A stretch of 31,920 bases of DNA from Chara braunii (Eukaryota; Streptophyta; Charophyceae; Charales; Characeae). Every line of letters starts with the position of its first letter. The first letter of the stretch is position 1. The stretch covers positions 310,576-342,495 of the forward strand of contig BFEA01000205.1 of assembly GCA_003427395.1 (NCBI GenBank). The letters run 5' to 3'. The notes under the pieces are model-generated. The model was not told the DNA's origin, did no database searches, and worked only from the letters and a program-made list of their open reading frames with translations. A program made the translations under genes and the position numbers. Positions 8,166 to 17,532 of this stretch are shown here, one piece after another.

Positions 8166-9170
8166 GAAAACCTCATAATTATCTCGTGAGCAGGTAGTTA
8201 CAAGACTCGTCGGACTACACGTCTACCTTGATCACACCGTGAAGTGTGCCGAAAAGTATGGTACAACAACAAAAGAAAAAGAGAGAAGCTCAACCCCGTT
8301 TGCACCTATACCATCCAATCGCTAATGAACGATTCTCGCTTAAGGTGTGGAAATCACTCCAGGGACAAGGAGCCTGAGTCGAGGATCAGGGCGACCATAG
8401 GCGAAACGTGAAATTAGGCCGATTCACCTCTCCCCTTACCTCTCCGAAAACCGATCGGCTGCTACATCAGCTGGTCACACAACCTTCCCCATTCCCAATC
8501 ACCCTCGACCCATCCGAAGTCAACCCCAACCGTAGAAGTTTGTACCCTTGGATGAAAGTCTCCACAATGATGAAACCTCCTGATCTGGCGAATCCATACT
8601 TGACGCTGATCCGTACCCGATGCCAGTCACAAGGTAGATTACTGGACGATAATCACCACATGACTATGACACCCGTGCGGAGGAATCCTAGGGAGATTTC
8701 CCATGCCAAGTCTAGATCTCGGTTGGAGAGAGAGGGTTAAGGCCATCCCTCCCTCGTCTTTAAATACCAAAATTCCTTTCTCATCTCAACACCACTCCCC
8801 ATACGTTTCTTTCTTCCAACTCCCATACGCAATTCCCTACACGCGTCCAGACTCTGGTAACTACTGAGAAAAGCACATCCCACATTTTCCCAGATACGAG
8901 CCGAGCAACCTCAAAAGTCATATCCATCCTTATAACCAGCTGCGCACCAGTTTCTCCGGCGCGCCTCACATACCCGTAATTAGATATGTCGCTGTGATAC
9001 ACCTTCAGAGTATGAAGATAGCAATTGCGTCAGCGGATAAGACGACGACAGTGGAAAACGGAGAAAACCTGATAGGTTCATGAGGAGTTTCGACGTCGCT
9101 AACCGCTGGGATCATCCTTACTCGACGATCCTCATGCAAACTCACCTTTTTTCCACAGACGGGCAAACTC
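8166..9170. other. Leader region without recognisable gene
   Basis: Between the tandem repeats and the 5' terminal repeat. A 110-codon plus-strand frame (8408-8740) has no recognisable motif. A TTTAAATA sequence at ~8760 is TATA-like in both directions. I see no tRNA, snRNA or ribozyme motif. Confidence 0.35.
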
Positions 9171-9603
9171 ATCCTTCCCTCATGGTGTGAAACTCGCACG
9201 GCGGCCCTTCACTGGTGTGTGCCCGAGCTACATGCTGACTTCAGTAAAAACCGGTCCCTAAAAACTCTCTCCATTCTTACAGGGCCGTAGGCGTAACCCT
9301 TCCCTGTGGTCGGACAAAATCAGCAGCGCAAGTATCCAAGGGCCGTAGTGTCACAAAATTGCTTCACTGATAGCCCAAGTCCCAGAAAAAATTCTACAGT
9401 CTTTTTACTTCCTCAGGACCATCCCACAGTCATCCACAGAGTGGAACAAAAGAACCAGACCCACAGCTGAAATACAGGGACCCGTACAAAATGAACTTAT
9501 CGTCAAGCTGAAGGTAAGGACGTGAAATCTTTCAAGCTGGGGTAAGGGTCAAGGAGCAAAGCCCCCCACCTACCACCAGCTATCCTAGCAAATTGAGCTA
9601 GGG

Positions 9604-9618
<15 letters not shown>
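9171..9618 (-). repeat. 5' terminal direct repeat of the Penelope-like element
   Basis: Near-identical to 2993-3447 in direct orientation. It includes a copy of the last codons and stop of the RT frame, without the RT before it. It ends where an (AG)n run begins. Confidence 0.8.
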
Positions 9619-9645
<27 letters not shown>

Positions 9646-9680
9646 CCTGGCGATTTTGACGCGGCACTCCGCGCAAGGCG

Positions 9681-9717
<37 letters not shown>
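9609..9717. repeat. (AG)n ... (CT)n inverted microsatellite pair
   Basis: An AG run of ~36 bp (9609-9644) and a CT run of ~36 bp (9682-9717) flank a 37-bp centre that is itself partly palindromic (GGCCTGGCG against CGCAAGGCGCC). The whole could fold into a long hairpin. Confidence 0.85.
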
Positions 9718-9719
<2 letters not shown>

Positions 9720-9951
9720 TCGGGAAAGAATGTTCCCGCGTTTGTGGGAAGATTCATTCCCGTTTTGCAAATTACGACTGCTTCCGCGCAGTCATAATTT
9801 GCAATTCATTCTCGCAAACCCGGGAAGATTCGTTCCCGTTTTGTAAAAACCTCTCCCTCTCTCTCTCTCTCTCTATCTCTCTCTCGCTCTCTCTCCGACG
9901 TTCCCGTTTTGTCTCTCTCTCTCTCTCTGACCTTCCCGTTTTGTAAAAAAA

Positions 9952-9992
<41 letters not shown>

Positions 9993-10000
9993 GCTGCGCC
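9718..10000. repeat. Repeated TTCCCGTTTTG modules with (CT)n tracts
   Basis: TTCCCGTTTTG, usually followed by TAAAAA, occurs at least four times, and the last three copies each lead into a CT run (9852-9897, 9910-9928, 9955-9988). A hairpin with 15-nt arms (one mismatch) lies at 9767-9802: GCAAATTACGACTGC against GCAGTCATAATTTGC. Confidence 0.85.
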
Positions 10001-10145
10001 CGTCTTTCCCGTTGGTTTTCTTTCTCTTTTTTTTTTTGCGCTTTCGACTCTTTTTTTTTTGTTTTTTCTCAACTTTCTTTGTTTTCTTGGTACCGGTCGT
10101 TCAGTGCCCGACCCGCGGTGCGTTAACGGCCACGTCGGAGAAAAA

Positions 10146-10171
10146 TAGCTGGGCGAGGTACTGGTGGTTTA
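10146..10171. repeat. Partial miniature inverted-repeat element end
   Basis: TAGCTGGGCGAGGTACTGG followed by TGGT and then TTA matches the inner end of the miniature elements at 16898-17048 and 17386-17532. No matching opposite end was found nearby. Confidence 0.55.
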
Positions 10172-11100
10172 ATTACTCCAGGGGCAAAAATTTCACAGTT
10201 TGTGTCTATATATGTCCGTGTGAATTGTGGCATCATGTGTACAAAAGCGTGTCTGCTGCACCATTGCCTGCGGCCCTCCGGACTCTCAGGACTGCTTGTG
10301 CAGATTTGACTTAATTCTTCGCCGGAAGGCGGAGAAACCAGAGGAGGGGGAACGGAAGAGCAGAAAGAAACAGCAAAGGAGGGCCAAACAGGAGGACAAT
10401 CTAACACAGTAGAGTGTAATCAAACGTGGTACGGCATTACCATCAAGAACGGATGAGAAAAGAAAAACTCTAGCTTCTATGCATCATGCTTATCTCATTA
10501 CAACATACTCAGTACTACTACCATCTTCACTGGAATACTACCCGTCATAAACACTGTATCAACTAAAGTTGCACAAAACACGGATAAAATGACCAGGCAC
10601 TCAATTTGGGGGGAAATGGTACCTACCTTTCAAACTGGTGGCTGTCGCATCTTCTTGTGCTGCAACTCCTCCCTGGCGTTCCGTGTTCTGTCCCGACCCC
10701 ACTTCAGAAACCTCTCTGCTGGTGTCGTGTTTCTGATCAGCTGGCCTTTCAGGCATAACTGGAATTACTGGCATTTCGATCACATCTCCACACTCTGCAC
10801 CAAGTCGTGCATCCAGATCTTGCTCACTCTCTGTATGTCGGCAAATGAACCACAATTCACATTTTTTTGAACAAAAAATGACGCATCTCAGCTGCTCCTC
10901 GCTCTTAAGAACGTCGGACCCTCCAGACTCCGGAAAAAATTGACCTCAATGTAGTTGGTTAAACTTGGTTTCCATTTTTTTAGCATTCTCACTTCTGATA
11001 TCTCCAGCTGTTTTCACAAACAGCCTTCTTCAACTTACAGAACGTTTTCGTTCAGAAGAATTTAAACTGTCCATTTTCACGGGAATGCTGTTACATACCG
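10172..11100. other. Unassigned stretch, no gene seen
   Basis: Mixed-composition DNA with short overlapping open frames on both strands (for example ~93 codons at 10589, opposed by ~84 codons on the other strand). No domain, repeat or RNA signal recognised. Confidence 0.35.
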
Positions 11101-11209
11101 TTTTTTTTTTTTTTTTTTGGTCCGGTTCTCGATTCGTGTGTCATCCTTGTGCAGGGGCCATGGTAATTTTCTTTGTGTCGCTCCAATTTTAACAGATGCC
11201 GCAAAGCAC
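11101..11209 (-). pseudogene. U6 snRNA retropseudogene with poly(A) tail
   Basis: The minus strand reads GTGCTTTGCGGCATCTG, TTAAAATTGGAGCGACACA, AAGAAAATTACCATGGCCCC and TGCACAAGGATGACACACG, then AATCGAGAACCGGACC, full-length U6 at 11119-11209. An uninterrupted run of 18 A (plus-strand T at 11101-11118) follows the 3' end. The ACAGAGA box is mutated to ACAAAGA. The added poly(A), in place of the normal U tract, marks a LINE-style retrocopy. I could not define a clear target-site duplication. Confidence 0.88.
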
Positions 11210-11343
11210 ATATCACATAATGTTTTCCTTTCCAGAAGTTATTTTCCGTGAACAGTACATTTACTGCATTACACTTTTCTTAATTGCATTGCCATCCACA
11301 AAAAAATACATAAATAAAGACAAAAAATCCATAACCTTAGGTG

Positions 11344-11485
11344 CTTATATAAAAGATGACAAGCTCACAATAAATCAATCCAACCAATCACATCAAATCA
11401 AAGAACCAATCACATCACATCAAAGAGTCACTCCCACGTGTAACCAATCACATCAAGGAACACTCTCTCTACTATCCATATATGC
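11344..11485 (+). promoter_or_regulatory. CCAAT/G-box/TATA cluster, possible promoter
   Basis: TATATAAAAG lies at ~11346. CCAAT boxes lie at 11384, 11406 and 11444, each in an ACCAATCACATCA repeat. A palindromic G-box core CACGTG is at 11435-11440 and CATATATGC at ~11478. The spacing of CCAAT boxes upstream of the second TATA-like site resembles a plant-type promoter. No gene was recognised downstream, and the CCAAT boxes may simply reflect a short tandem repeat. Confidence 0.25.
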
Positions 11486-12134
11486 AAGCAGACACCGTGC
11501 GGAAAACTCCACACATTTGGTGCACAAGTGGACCCACACGGTTTGGTGCACAGGGGAAACATTCACTCAAAAAAGAAGAAAAAGGGGTCGCATGGCTGGG
11601 TCAATGGTCACCTGCGTCCCCTTTAAGGATTTGTTGTGAGATGGGGACAAAAAAAAAAAGAACTAGTGGGACTGTGGGAGGGTAATGGCGCTACCTAAAG
11701 ATCAAGACTGATGATGTCCCAGACACCTTTTTGAGGCTATTTCTCATGCCCAATCGGACAGAAAGAAAAATCTGTACAACTGTACTTGAAATAAGTTTTG
11801 GTGAGGGGCGGTGGATGAAGTCGATCGTGGGCCGGGGAGTATGCAGAGGGGTGCGCGTACTGAAATGTTCACAGCACACCATTAAATGAGAGCATGTGCC
11901 CTGGGGGTGGGGCACATGGCTGTCTTTGATGCGGACGAACATCTTGGAGGCGAGCCATCCGATATGCGGGCAGCTTCTTCTTTTTGTTTTTCCCCAGTTA
12001 GACGTCGTTTTGTGTCGTCCTCCTCCTTTTTTCATTTCTTGCCCTGTCATGTCCCCCTTTTTTTTCCCTTTTTTAAAGTCTTTTTCCTTTTCCTTCCTTT
12101 TTTCATTTCTCGGGCGGCTGTCATTTTGTGCCCC
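11486..12134. other. Unassigned stretch, partial repeat copy
   Basis: No gene recognised. Positions ~11931-11960 (GCGGACGAACATCTTGGAGG and the following bases) match part of the 117-bp repeat just downstream, so the repeat was once longer or was copied here. The rest is T-rich (12000-12110). Confidence 0.4.
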
Positions 12135-12450
12135 CCGGTAGGCGGTCGTTGTTTCTGTGAACGAACATCTTGGAGGCGAGCCATCCCAAACGCAGTGTGA
12201 GGTCACCCACTGCATTTGTTATTTCTGCGGACGTAGCCCGCACTGACCACACCGGTAGGCGGTCGTTGTTTCCGTGAACGAACATCTTGGAGGCGAGCCA
12301 TCCCAAACGCAGTGTGAGGTCACCCACTGCATTTGTTATTTCTGCGGACGTAGCCCGCACCTGTCTCTTATACACATCTAGATGTGTATAAGAGGTCACC
12401 CACTGCATTTGTTATTTCTGCGGACGTAGCCCGCACTGACCACACCGCGG
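12135..12450. repeat. 117-bp tandem repeat, interrupted by adapter
   Basis: Unit 1 (12135-12251) and unit 2 (12252-12360, incomplete) are nearly identical, from CCGGTAGGCGGTCGTTG to the GTAGCCCGCACTGACCACA region. After the adapter at 12361-12394 the second half of the unit appears again (to ~12448). At least the last copy may be created by mis-assembly. Confidence 0.85.
12361..12394. other. Tn5 mosaic-end junction adapter (artefact)
   Basis: CTGTCTCTTATACACATCT (12361-12379) is the exact 19-bp Tn5 mosaic end. It is followed by its inverted complement, AGATGTGTATAAGAG (12380-12394), with only the last four bases lost. Two mosaic ends back to back are the junction adapter of a Nextera mate-pair library. 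On the minus strand it translates to YTHLDVYKRQ. This is sequencing-library DNA, not the organism. Confidence 0.97.
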
Positions 12451-12850
12451 GCACTTAGCTAGTTTATAATAATGATGAACTCAAACAGTTTCAGCAAAGT
12501 AGTACTAGGCTTCACTCTCACAGGGAATACAAGTTATACACAAATGCACACTCCCAGGCAACGGCCACAGCAGGTCATCACCCTTCTGCCTATTGCTGCT
12601 CAGCATCTCAGGTGATGTTGAAACCTTATATACCTCGTGTCTACTTGAAAAGCTCATCTCCTCCTCCTCGTGTGTCCTTCGCCTCATGATTCTCCATGTC
12701 CAGCCTCCTTCCCCTTGCAGCTTCCTTCACAATGTCATGCTGTCTGCAAGTGGTCACTACGCCAGCAAGACAGCCATTCCTGTTTTTCCAAGTTATGCCT
12801 TCCACATCTCTTTCTGCCTTGAGTTAACCCTACCCGTCGGATGCTCCATA
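12395..12850. other. Unassigned stretch, no gene seen
   Basis: After the repeat remnant, ordinary-looking DNA with a 97-codon plus-strand frame (12593-12886) that has no recognisable motif and runs into the short tandem repeat. Confidence 0.35.
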
Positions 12851-12948
12851 AGTTTCGGCTCATTGAATCAAGTGTGGGCTCATTGAATTAAGTTTGGGCT
12901 CATTGAATTAAAAGTTGGGCCCGCTGAATTGGGCTCATTGAATTGTCC
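12851..12948. repeat. Short tandem repeat GGCTCATTGAATT
   Basis: Four or five imperfect units built on GGCTCATTGAATTAAGTTTG, one reading CCGCTGAATT. Confidence 0.85.
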
Positions 12949-13072
12949 AAGTCGGTCAGAACCAGAACCGGTATTTCTTGACTTAACACTACCGGTGGTG
13001 TGAAACTGAAATACTTGGTACATGTTGATTTGAAGGTCTACTTCGCCGATCTGTCCTCGTTACATAGGGTCT

Positions 13073-14322
13073 AGGGTCTAGTGCAATGACTTGCTGTTTC
13101 TGGTCGCCTGTAGCCTCTCACCAAGAGGCTGTACCATAGGTAGGACAGATTCGTAATTTTGTTTGGCTGAGGGCTAACCGAGAGACCTACCTGTAGGGGA
13201 AATTAGTGAGGGACATATCTGCAAATTTGGGATAATATAGGCCCAGCACTAACTGAATTTCCTACTGCTACCCTAACTGCGAATAGCAGGCCCGGGCTAC
13301 CCCTAGGACAGAGGCCCTAAAGACCTATGCTAATAGACGGTCCTATAGCCTATAGCCGGGTCAGGTAGCGGCCGAGAGGCTGAAACAGAATGGGTACCGG
13401 TCCGTCAGTCAGTCCGGTCTAGGTCGAGTCTAGGATATTTTAGTCTATAGATAGGATGGGCACATCGGTTCAGGGCTTTTGGCAGTTGCTACCGATTACA
13501 TCGCTGCTGTGCGCGTGAACCGGAAGTGGTGACGGCTCAGCGTTGTGGGAGACAGACAGCCAGACCTTCAGAGCGTTGGCCATGGCTGGGACCTGCGCTG
13601 TACTCTTCCAGCACACGGGCTGTCAGAGGTCTGGTTTATTGAGGTCTGCTGGAGGCGAGAGAAGTTGGTGCCCTGCTGGACCCTCCTCCGGAGTGGGGAC
13701 ACAGGGTTGTGGCACTGCAGCCATAGCTGTAGCCCCTTCCTCAGAGGTCGTCTTGTCAGGATTTGGTGGCGCTGCTGCAGACTTCCACCCGGGAAGTCTT
13801 TCGACACTTTGTCATCAGCGCTGGTCTACTTCTTCACCCTCTGAGTGGCGCTTGGCCTCAGAGGCCTGTTTCAGGGTGGCGCTTCCCTCTGGAGGCAATA
13901 ATTGGGCGGCGTTTGATGTTTCAGGGGCTCAGGGGTGTCACGAGTGGTTACTCAGGGTTGGGGAGTGAAGCGCTGCTCATTTCTGAGCAGCTCACTGTAG
14001 GTCTGAAGTTCTTCTGACAATTTGAGACTCTGAGTTTAATAAACAGTGTGATACTGGGTTTGGACTATCATCGTTTCATTGTTTCTTGGATGTGGTGTAC
14101 TCGGCTTTCCTTTATGACTGGTTGTGAGGATTGAGTGGAGTGAATTGCACTTTCAGTGTACCCTGTGATATCACATGATCAAGTCTTCCGCTGTGTTTAT
14201 CTCTCCCTGTGCGGTGTGATACTCCTATCCTCTCCCCTTCCTTCTGTGTATGTATGGGCATACCTGGGAGTTCATGTGAGTGAGTGTTGGTCTTCAGACA
14301 GCAGACAACCAGAATCATAACA
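13073..14322 (+). mobile_element. Probable solo or truncated LTR
   Basis: GC-rich, gene-poor sequence ending in ATAACA at 14322, with a polyadenylation signal AATAAA at 14038-14043. Part of the 3' end (TCAAGTCTTCCGCT) is shared with the LTR-like sequence ending at 25035. TG occurs at 13081 beside CTAG, and CTAG follows 14322, a weak hint of a target duplication. No primer-binding site follows, so a solo LTR is likeliest. A 141-codon frame at 13543-13968 has no recognisable domain and I do not call it a gene. Confidence 0.4.
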
Positions 14323-14424
14323 CTAGGTTTAGGGTTCAGGGTAGCCGAAAAAGAAAAAAAGTGTAGTGCTGGCAGTGCTGGCGATTCAGAAAGCTTGGCA
14401 CGCAGTGCAGCGCCTCCAGGACTG

Positions 14425-14455
14425 GGTGTACTGATGGTTTAAACCACCACTACCT
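14425..14455. repeat. Abutting inverted-repeat element ends
   Basis: GTGTACTGATGGT, TTAA, then ACCACCACTACC: two ends of the miniature-element type (ACCAYCAGTAC) meet head to head over a TTAA. Confidence 0.5.
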
Positions 14456-14774
14456 TTCACAGGCAAACTCAAGCGAACATCCTTCTTCGGAGGTAGAGTG
14501 CCATTGGACCAAAATGGCTGGCGGTGCCAGCCAAAACAGAAAAAAGAGATATCAGCTGGCGCTTCGTCAAAGCTTGGTTGAGCAGTTCCTTTCCGCCTGT
14601 GAAAAGAAGCTTGTAATGGTGGAATCAATGTTCAGATATTGATATCTCCAATCTTCTCGTAGGTATTCTGCCAGTCTATTTACTCCCAGTTTTTTTGGCC
14701 AGCGAAGTGATAGCTCGCTTGATAATGTGGAAGTGTGGAAACACTGGAAATGGTATTTTAGTTGTCGAAGCTCT

Positions 14775-15172
14775 TTTGGCCAGACTTTGAGAGCAGTAAA
14801 GAACAGTAGAAAAGGAGGATAGAAGAGCCAAGAGGCGACGGGAGGAGGCTAGAGGAGAGAAGAAGACTAGACTAGACAAGAGAAGAGTGAAGAACAGTAG
14901 AGGAGAGAAGAAAAGAGGGACTCGGAGAAAGAGGAGAGACGGAAAGAAGAGCAGAAGAGAAGGGAAGGCACAAGAGAATAGAAGAGAGAAGAGAAGGCAA
15001 AAGAGAAGACAGAAGAGAATAGAGAAAAGAAGAGGCAAAGAGAAGACAGAAGAGAAGACAGAAGAGAAGACAAAGGAAGAGGCAAAGATGAGAGATGAGA
15101 GCAGTCCCGGAAGAGAGAGAGGAGAGAGGAGAGAGAGAGAGGAGAGAGGAGAGAGGAGATAGAGAGAGAACA
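14775..15172. repeat. Purine-rich low-complexity tract
   Basis: Irregular GA/GAA/AGAGAAGACA repeats for ~400 bp. Opposing Ser/Leu/Phe-rich frames on the minus strand (up to 183 codons) are products of this composition. Confidence 0.9.
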
Positions 15173-16890
15173 AAGATGGATAGATGGGTTGATGAAAGAG
15201 GATTAAGCAGCTCAAATTGTACCTCATGGATATAGTATGATGTTAGTATCATTACTTCACAGATTTTTAGTTGACTTTCACAGTCAATCAGGCACTGAGG
15301 CACCTTCAGCCTATCTATATAGATAATCAAATTGGCATCAAATTGGCAATACGGGACAGACGCTTGACGCCTGCGGTCGGGCTTGGGACAGATGCTTCAC
15401 ACCTTCAGTCACCCGTCTCTTGCGAGCCCTTTGGCATTCGCCCCTGGGTTTTGCGGTAGTAAATGCTAGTTCCCCCCACCACCAATAAATAGATACAAAT
15501 AAAAATAACCAAACCAGATTTACAAAATGCCACTATCAAGCAGCAGATTCAAGCCCGAAATGGGCATCTTCGAGTACAACCCGTGTACTGACGGAACACA
15601 ACAGATAATAAGAGTTTAAGAAAAAGGTTCGTACGTACTAGAAAAAGCAGTTTCTGTTTTTTTGTCTTGGGACATGGGAGCCTCTATTCTTCTAGCAAGT
15701 TTGACCAGCACTTTCGCATGACCCGGGCGTCGATTCCTCGAGTAGGTGCTTTCAATTTTCTCTAGGCAAGTCTTTTGCCTCTGGGAGTGCCTCTGTGCAC
15801 TCACAGATTCTATGTAGATGTCCCACTAGCCTAGGGTGATTTCCATGGTAACTGCTGACCCAGACACCGGACCGATCCAGACAAAGGACCAGACAAACGT
15901 CTGGATTGACATCCGGAAAATCTACCCGACATCCGGACATCACCAGCCCCGGATCGTCCGGGTGGACTCCCGGGAAAGTGCTGCACCGCTTTTGTTGCCT
16001 TTTCAAACTTGGCACTTGAGTGGCCCACCTGTATGTGTTTTTTTAACTTTTTTATTGCTTATTTGGAACTCGTGTTCATTCGCCACATAGTTGTATCCAA
16101 TTTTTTTTTTTTAATTCATGAAGAGCATACGGAAACTTTTGATCATTCTTCACTGTGCCTACGATTACAAAAAAAAAAATCATTAAAAAACGGCATTTTT
16201 CTTCCACATCGATGCGCCTTGTTACTAACCATAAGCCCCCCTTAGAGGCAATGATTAATAAGAGCGCCAGCTACCAAGGGCATGTTTGAGGGGGCAGAAG
16301 GAGAAAAGGGAATGAAATGGAATGCACATTGCCTTGCATAGCAGGTCCCACACACGGGGGTACTTTCCGAGCACATTCGTCTGCGAGCACTAGACCCCCA
16401 CCAATGCAAATCGCCACTGGTTTACGGGTCCCCTGAAGGACACCCTTCTTCTCACAGCTTGCAGTTACTGTACCTGCCTGCAGAGGTTCATCAACAACGA
16501 TTCGGCATAATATCCCATCCCGGGATGCCAAAAAGAAAACGAAAAAAAAAGGTGTCAAAAGGCAAAATGCAAATTTGAAGGCTCGAGGTCGAGGAACTGT
16601 TTCCCCTGATTTCCTGCCCCGGTCTTTCCCAGTTGTGTTTTTTCCAGATACATTCCAAATTCAGTTTGTAAGAGGGACGCTGGACCCGTTTTCCAGCAAG
16701 GTGATGCTCCCCACCAACACCAATAGATGGAGCCTCCCCCCCGGCGCTAGTGGTGTCTGCTCTTATCAGCACCACTAACACTGAAAGGGGCCTGTTTTTG
16801 GTATAAAAAAAAAATAATAATAAAAAAAATAATTAAAAAAAATTAGAAGGCTGAGGGCGTACTCACTCTCAGACTTCGTCTTCTTTTTTG
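15173..16890. other. Unassigned stretch, no gene seen
   Basis: About 1.7 kb with only short overlapping frames. Small features are a CCAGACAAACGTCTGG hairpin near 15890, poly(A/T) runs near 16100, 16170 and 16810, and a GGGCATGTTTGAGGGGG motif near 16278. No RNA gene or domain was recognised. Confidence 0.35.
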
Positions 16891-16897
16891 TTTTTTA

Positions 16898-17048
16898 ACC
16901 ATCAGTACTTCCTAAAGTTGTGCCCATAAACTAGCCACAATTTTAGGAAACGTACGGGCCACTCCAGGAGCACCCACATTCATCCGACCAGAAACGTTTC
17001 TACTCTATTCAATTCCCGCAGCCAATAGCTGGGCCAACTACTGGTGGT
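16898..17048. mobile_element. Miniature inverted-repeat element, left copy
   Basis: 151 bp starting ACCATCAGTACTT and ending AACTACTGGTGGT, its inverted complement, with TTA on both sides (16895-16897 and 17049-17051). A 3-bp TTA/TAA duplication is typical of Harbinger/Tourist-type MITEs. No coding capacity. An inverted copy lies at 17386-17532. Confidence 0.65.
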
Positions 17049-17102
17049 TTAAAAGAAGGCTCAATGAGTTGGGCAGCTGACTAACATGGAACTAAGCTGG
17101 CT

Positions 17103-17231
17103 ATACCTTTCTCGGCTTTTTGGCTAAACTCAAGTGTAATATGATAATAATATCTGGAAAAAAAAGAAAAAGAAAAGTGTAGTGTCTGTTCCGATCAGTT
17201 TAATATCTGATCCAAGAAAAACAAAAAAAGG
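17103..17231 (+). pseudogene. Two tandem U2 snRNA-derived, A-tailed fragments
   Basis: Copy 1 (17103-17174) opens with ATACCTTTCTCGGCTTTTTG and GCTAAACTCAAGTGTA, the 5' end of U2, then ATAATATCTGG and an A-rich tail. Copy 2 (17175-17231) opens at AAGTGTAGTGTCTGTTC and runs through CAGTTTAATATCTGATCC to another A-rich tail. Both break off at about U2 nucleotide 67, before the Sm site and 3' stem-loops. The branch-point-pairing GTAGTA is GTAGTG in copy 2 and lost in copy 1. It can also be read as one copy with an A-tailed 43-bp insert flanked by AAGTGTA. It is not a functional U2 gene either way. Confidence 0.8.
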
Positions 17232-17385
17232 AACAAGTGCGCCCACGGCACATTTTGAGTTCGTGAAAAAAACAGGCGTGGGACAAAAAGAACAGCCCAC
17301 TTTCCCGTCTGGCAGCACGGCCGACCCTCGTAGCTATGACGCCCGGCCTGACACTGCAGCCGCGGTACTTTCATTGCCCTATTAA

Positions 17386-17532
17386 ACCACCAGTACTTGG
17401 CCCAGCTATTGGCCGTGGAAAAAAAAAATGGTACAATTGTTTCTTGTTGGATGAATTTGGGCACTCCTGTAGTGGCCCGTACATTTCCTAATTGTGGCTT
17501 GTTAACGGGATGACTTAGGAAGTACTGGTGGT
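17386..17532. mobile_element. Miniature inverted-repeat element, right copy
   Basis: Starts ACCACCAGTACTTGGCCCAG and ends AAGTACTGGTGGT followed by TTA. Read in reverse it matches the left copy along its length (AGTACTTCCTAA, CGTACGGGCCACT / GTACGGGCCACTAC, AATAGCTGGGCC). Together the two copies enclose the U2-derived fragments and form inverted arms of about 150 bp. Confidence 0.65.

Larger units (their letters stand above)
2993..9618 (-). mobile_element. Decayed Penelope-like retroelement, permuted domain order
   Basis: About 6.6 kb is bounded by ~450-bp direct repeats (2993-3447 and 9171-9618). Read on the minus strand it has a 5' repeat, a repeat-rich leader (8160 down to 7060), a coiled-coil and SAP-like region (6750-6030), a GIY-YIG nuclease (6006-5041) and a reverse transcriptase (4951-3334) running into the 3' repeat. 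Canonical Penelope-like elements place GIY-YIG after the RT. An N-terminal nuclease is the hallmark of the Chlamys/Naiad clade described from green algae, protists and invertebrates. Several frameshifts, a stop between the nuclease and RT, and a U6 insertion show that the copy is dead. The outer boundaries are inferred from the direct repeats, because I did not find a target-site duplication around the whole element. Confidence 0.8.

Noticed and set aside
13795-13835. Minus-strand CTGATGA ... GAAA, a possible hammerhead
   Set aside because: The 9 bases between the core parts cannot form a closed stem II directly on the core.
13543-13968. 141-codon plus-strand open frame
   Set aside because: No recognisable domain, overlapping frames of similar length, and position inside LTR-like sequence.
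14323-14344. TTTAGGG-like telomere repeat (CTAGGTTTAGGGTTCAGGG)
   Set aside because: Only one exact unit, too short to be an interstitial telomere.
14676-15330. Long Leu/Ser-rich minus-strand frames resembling membrane proteins
   Set aside because: They are translations of a purine-rich low-complexity tract.
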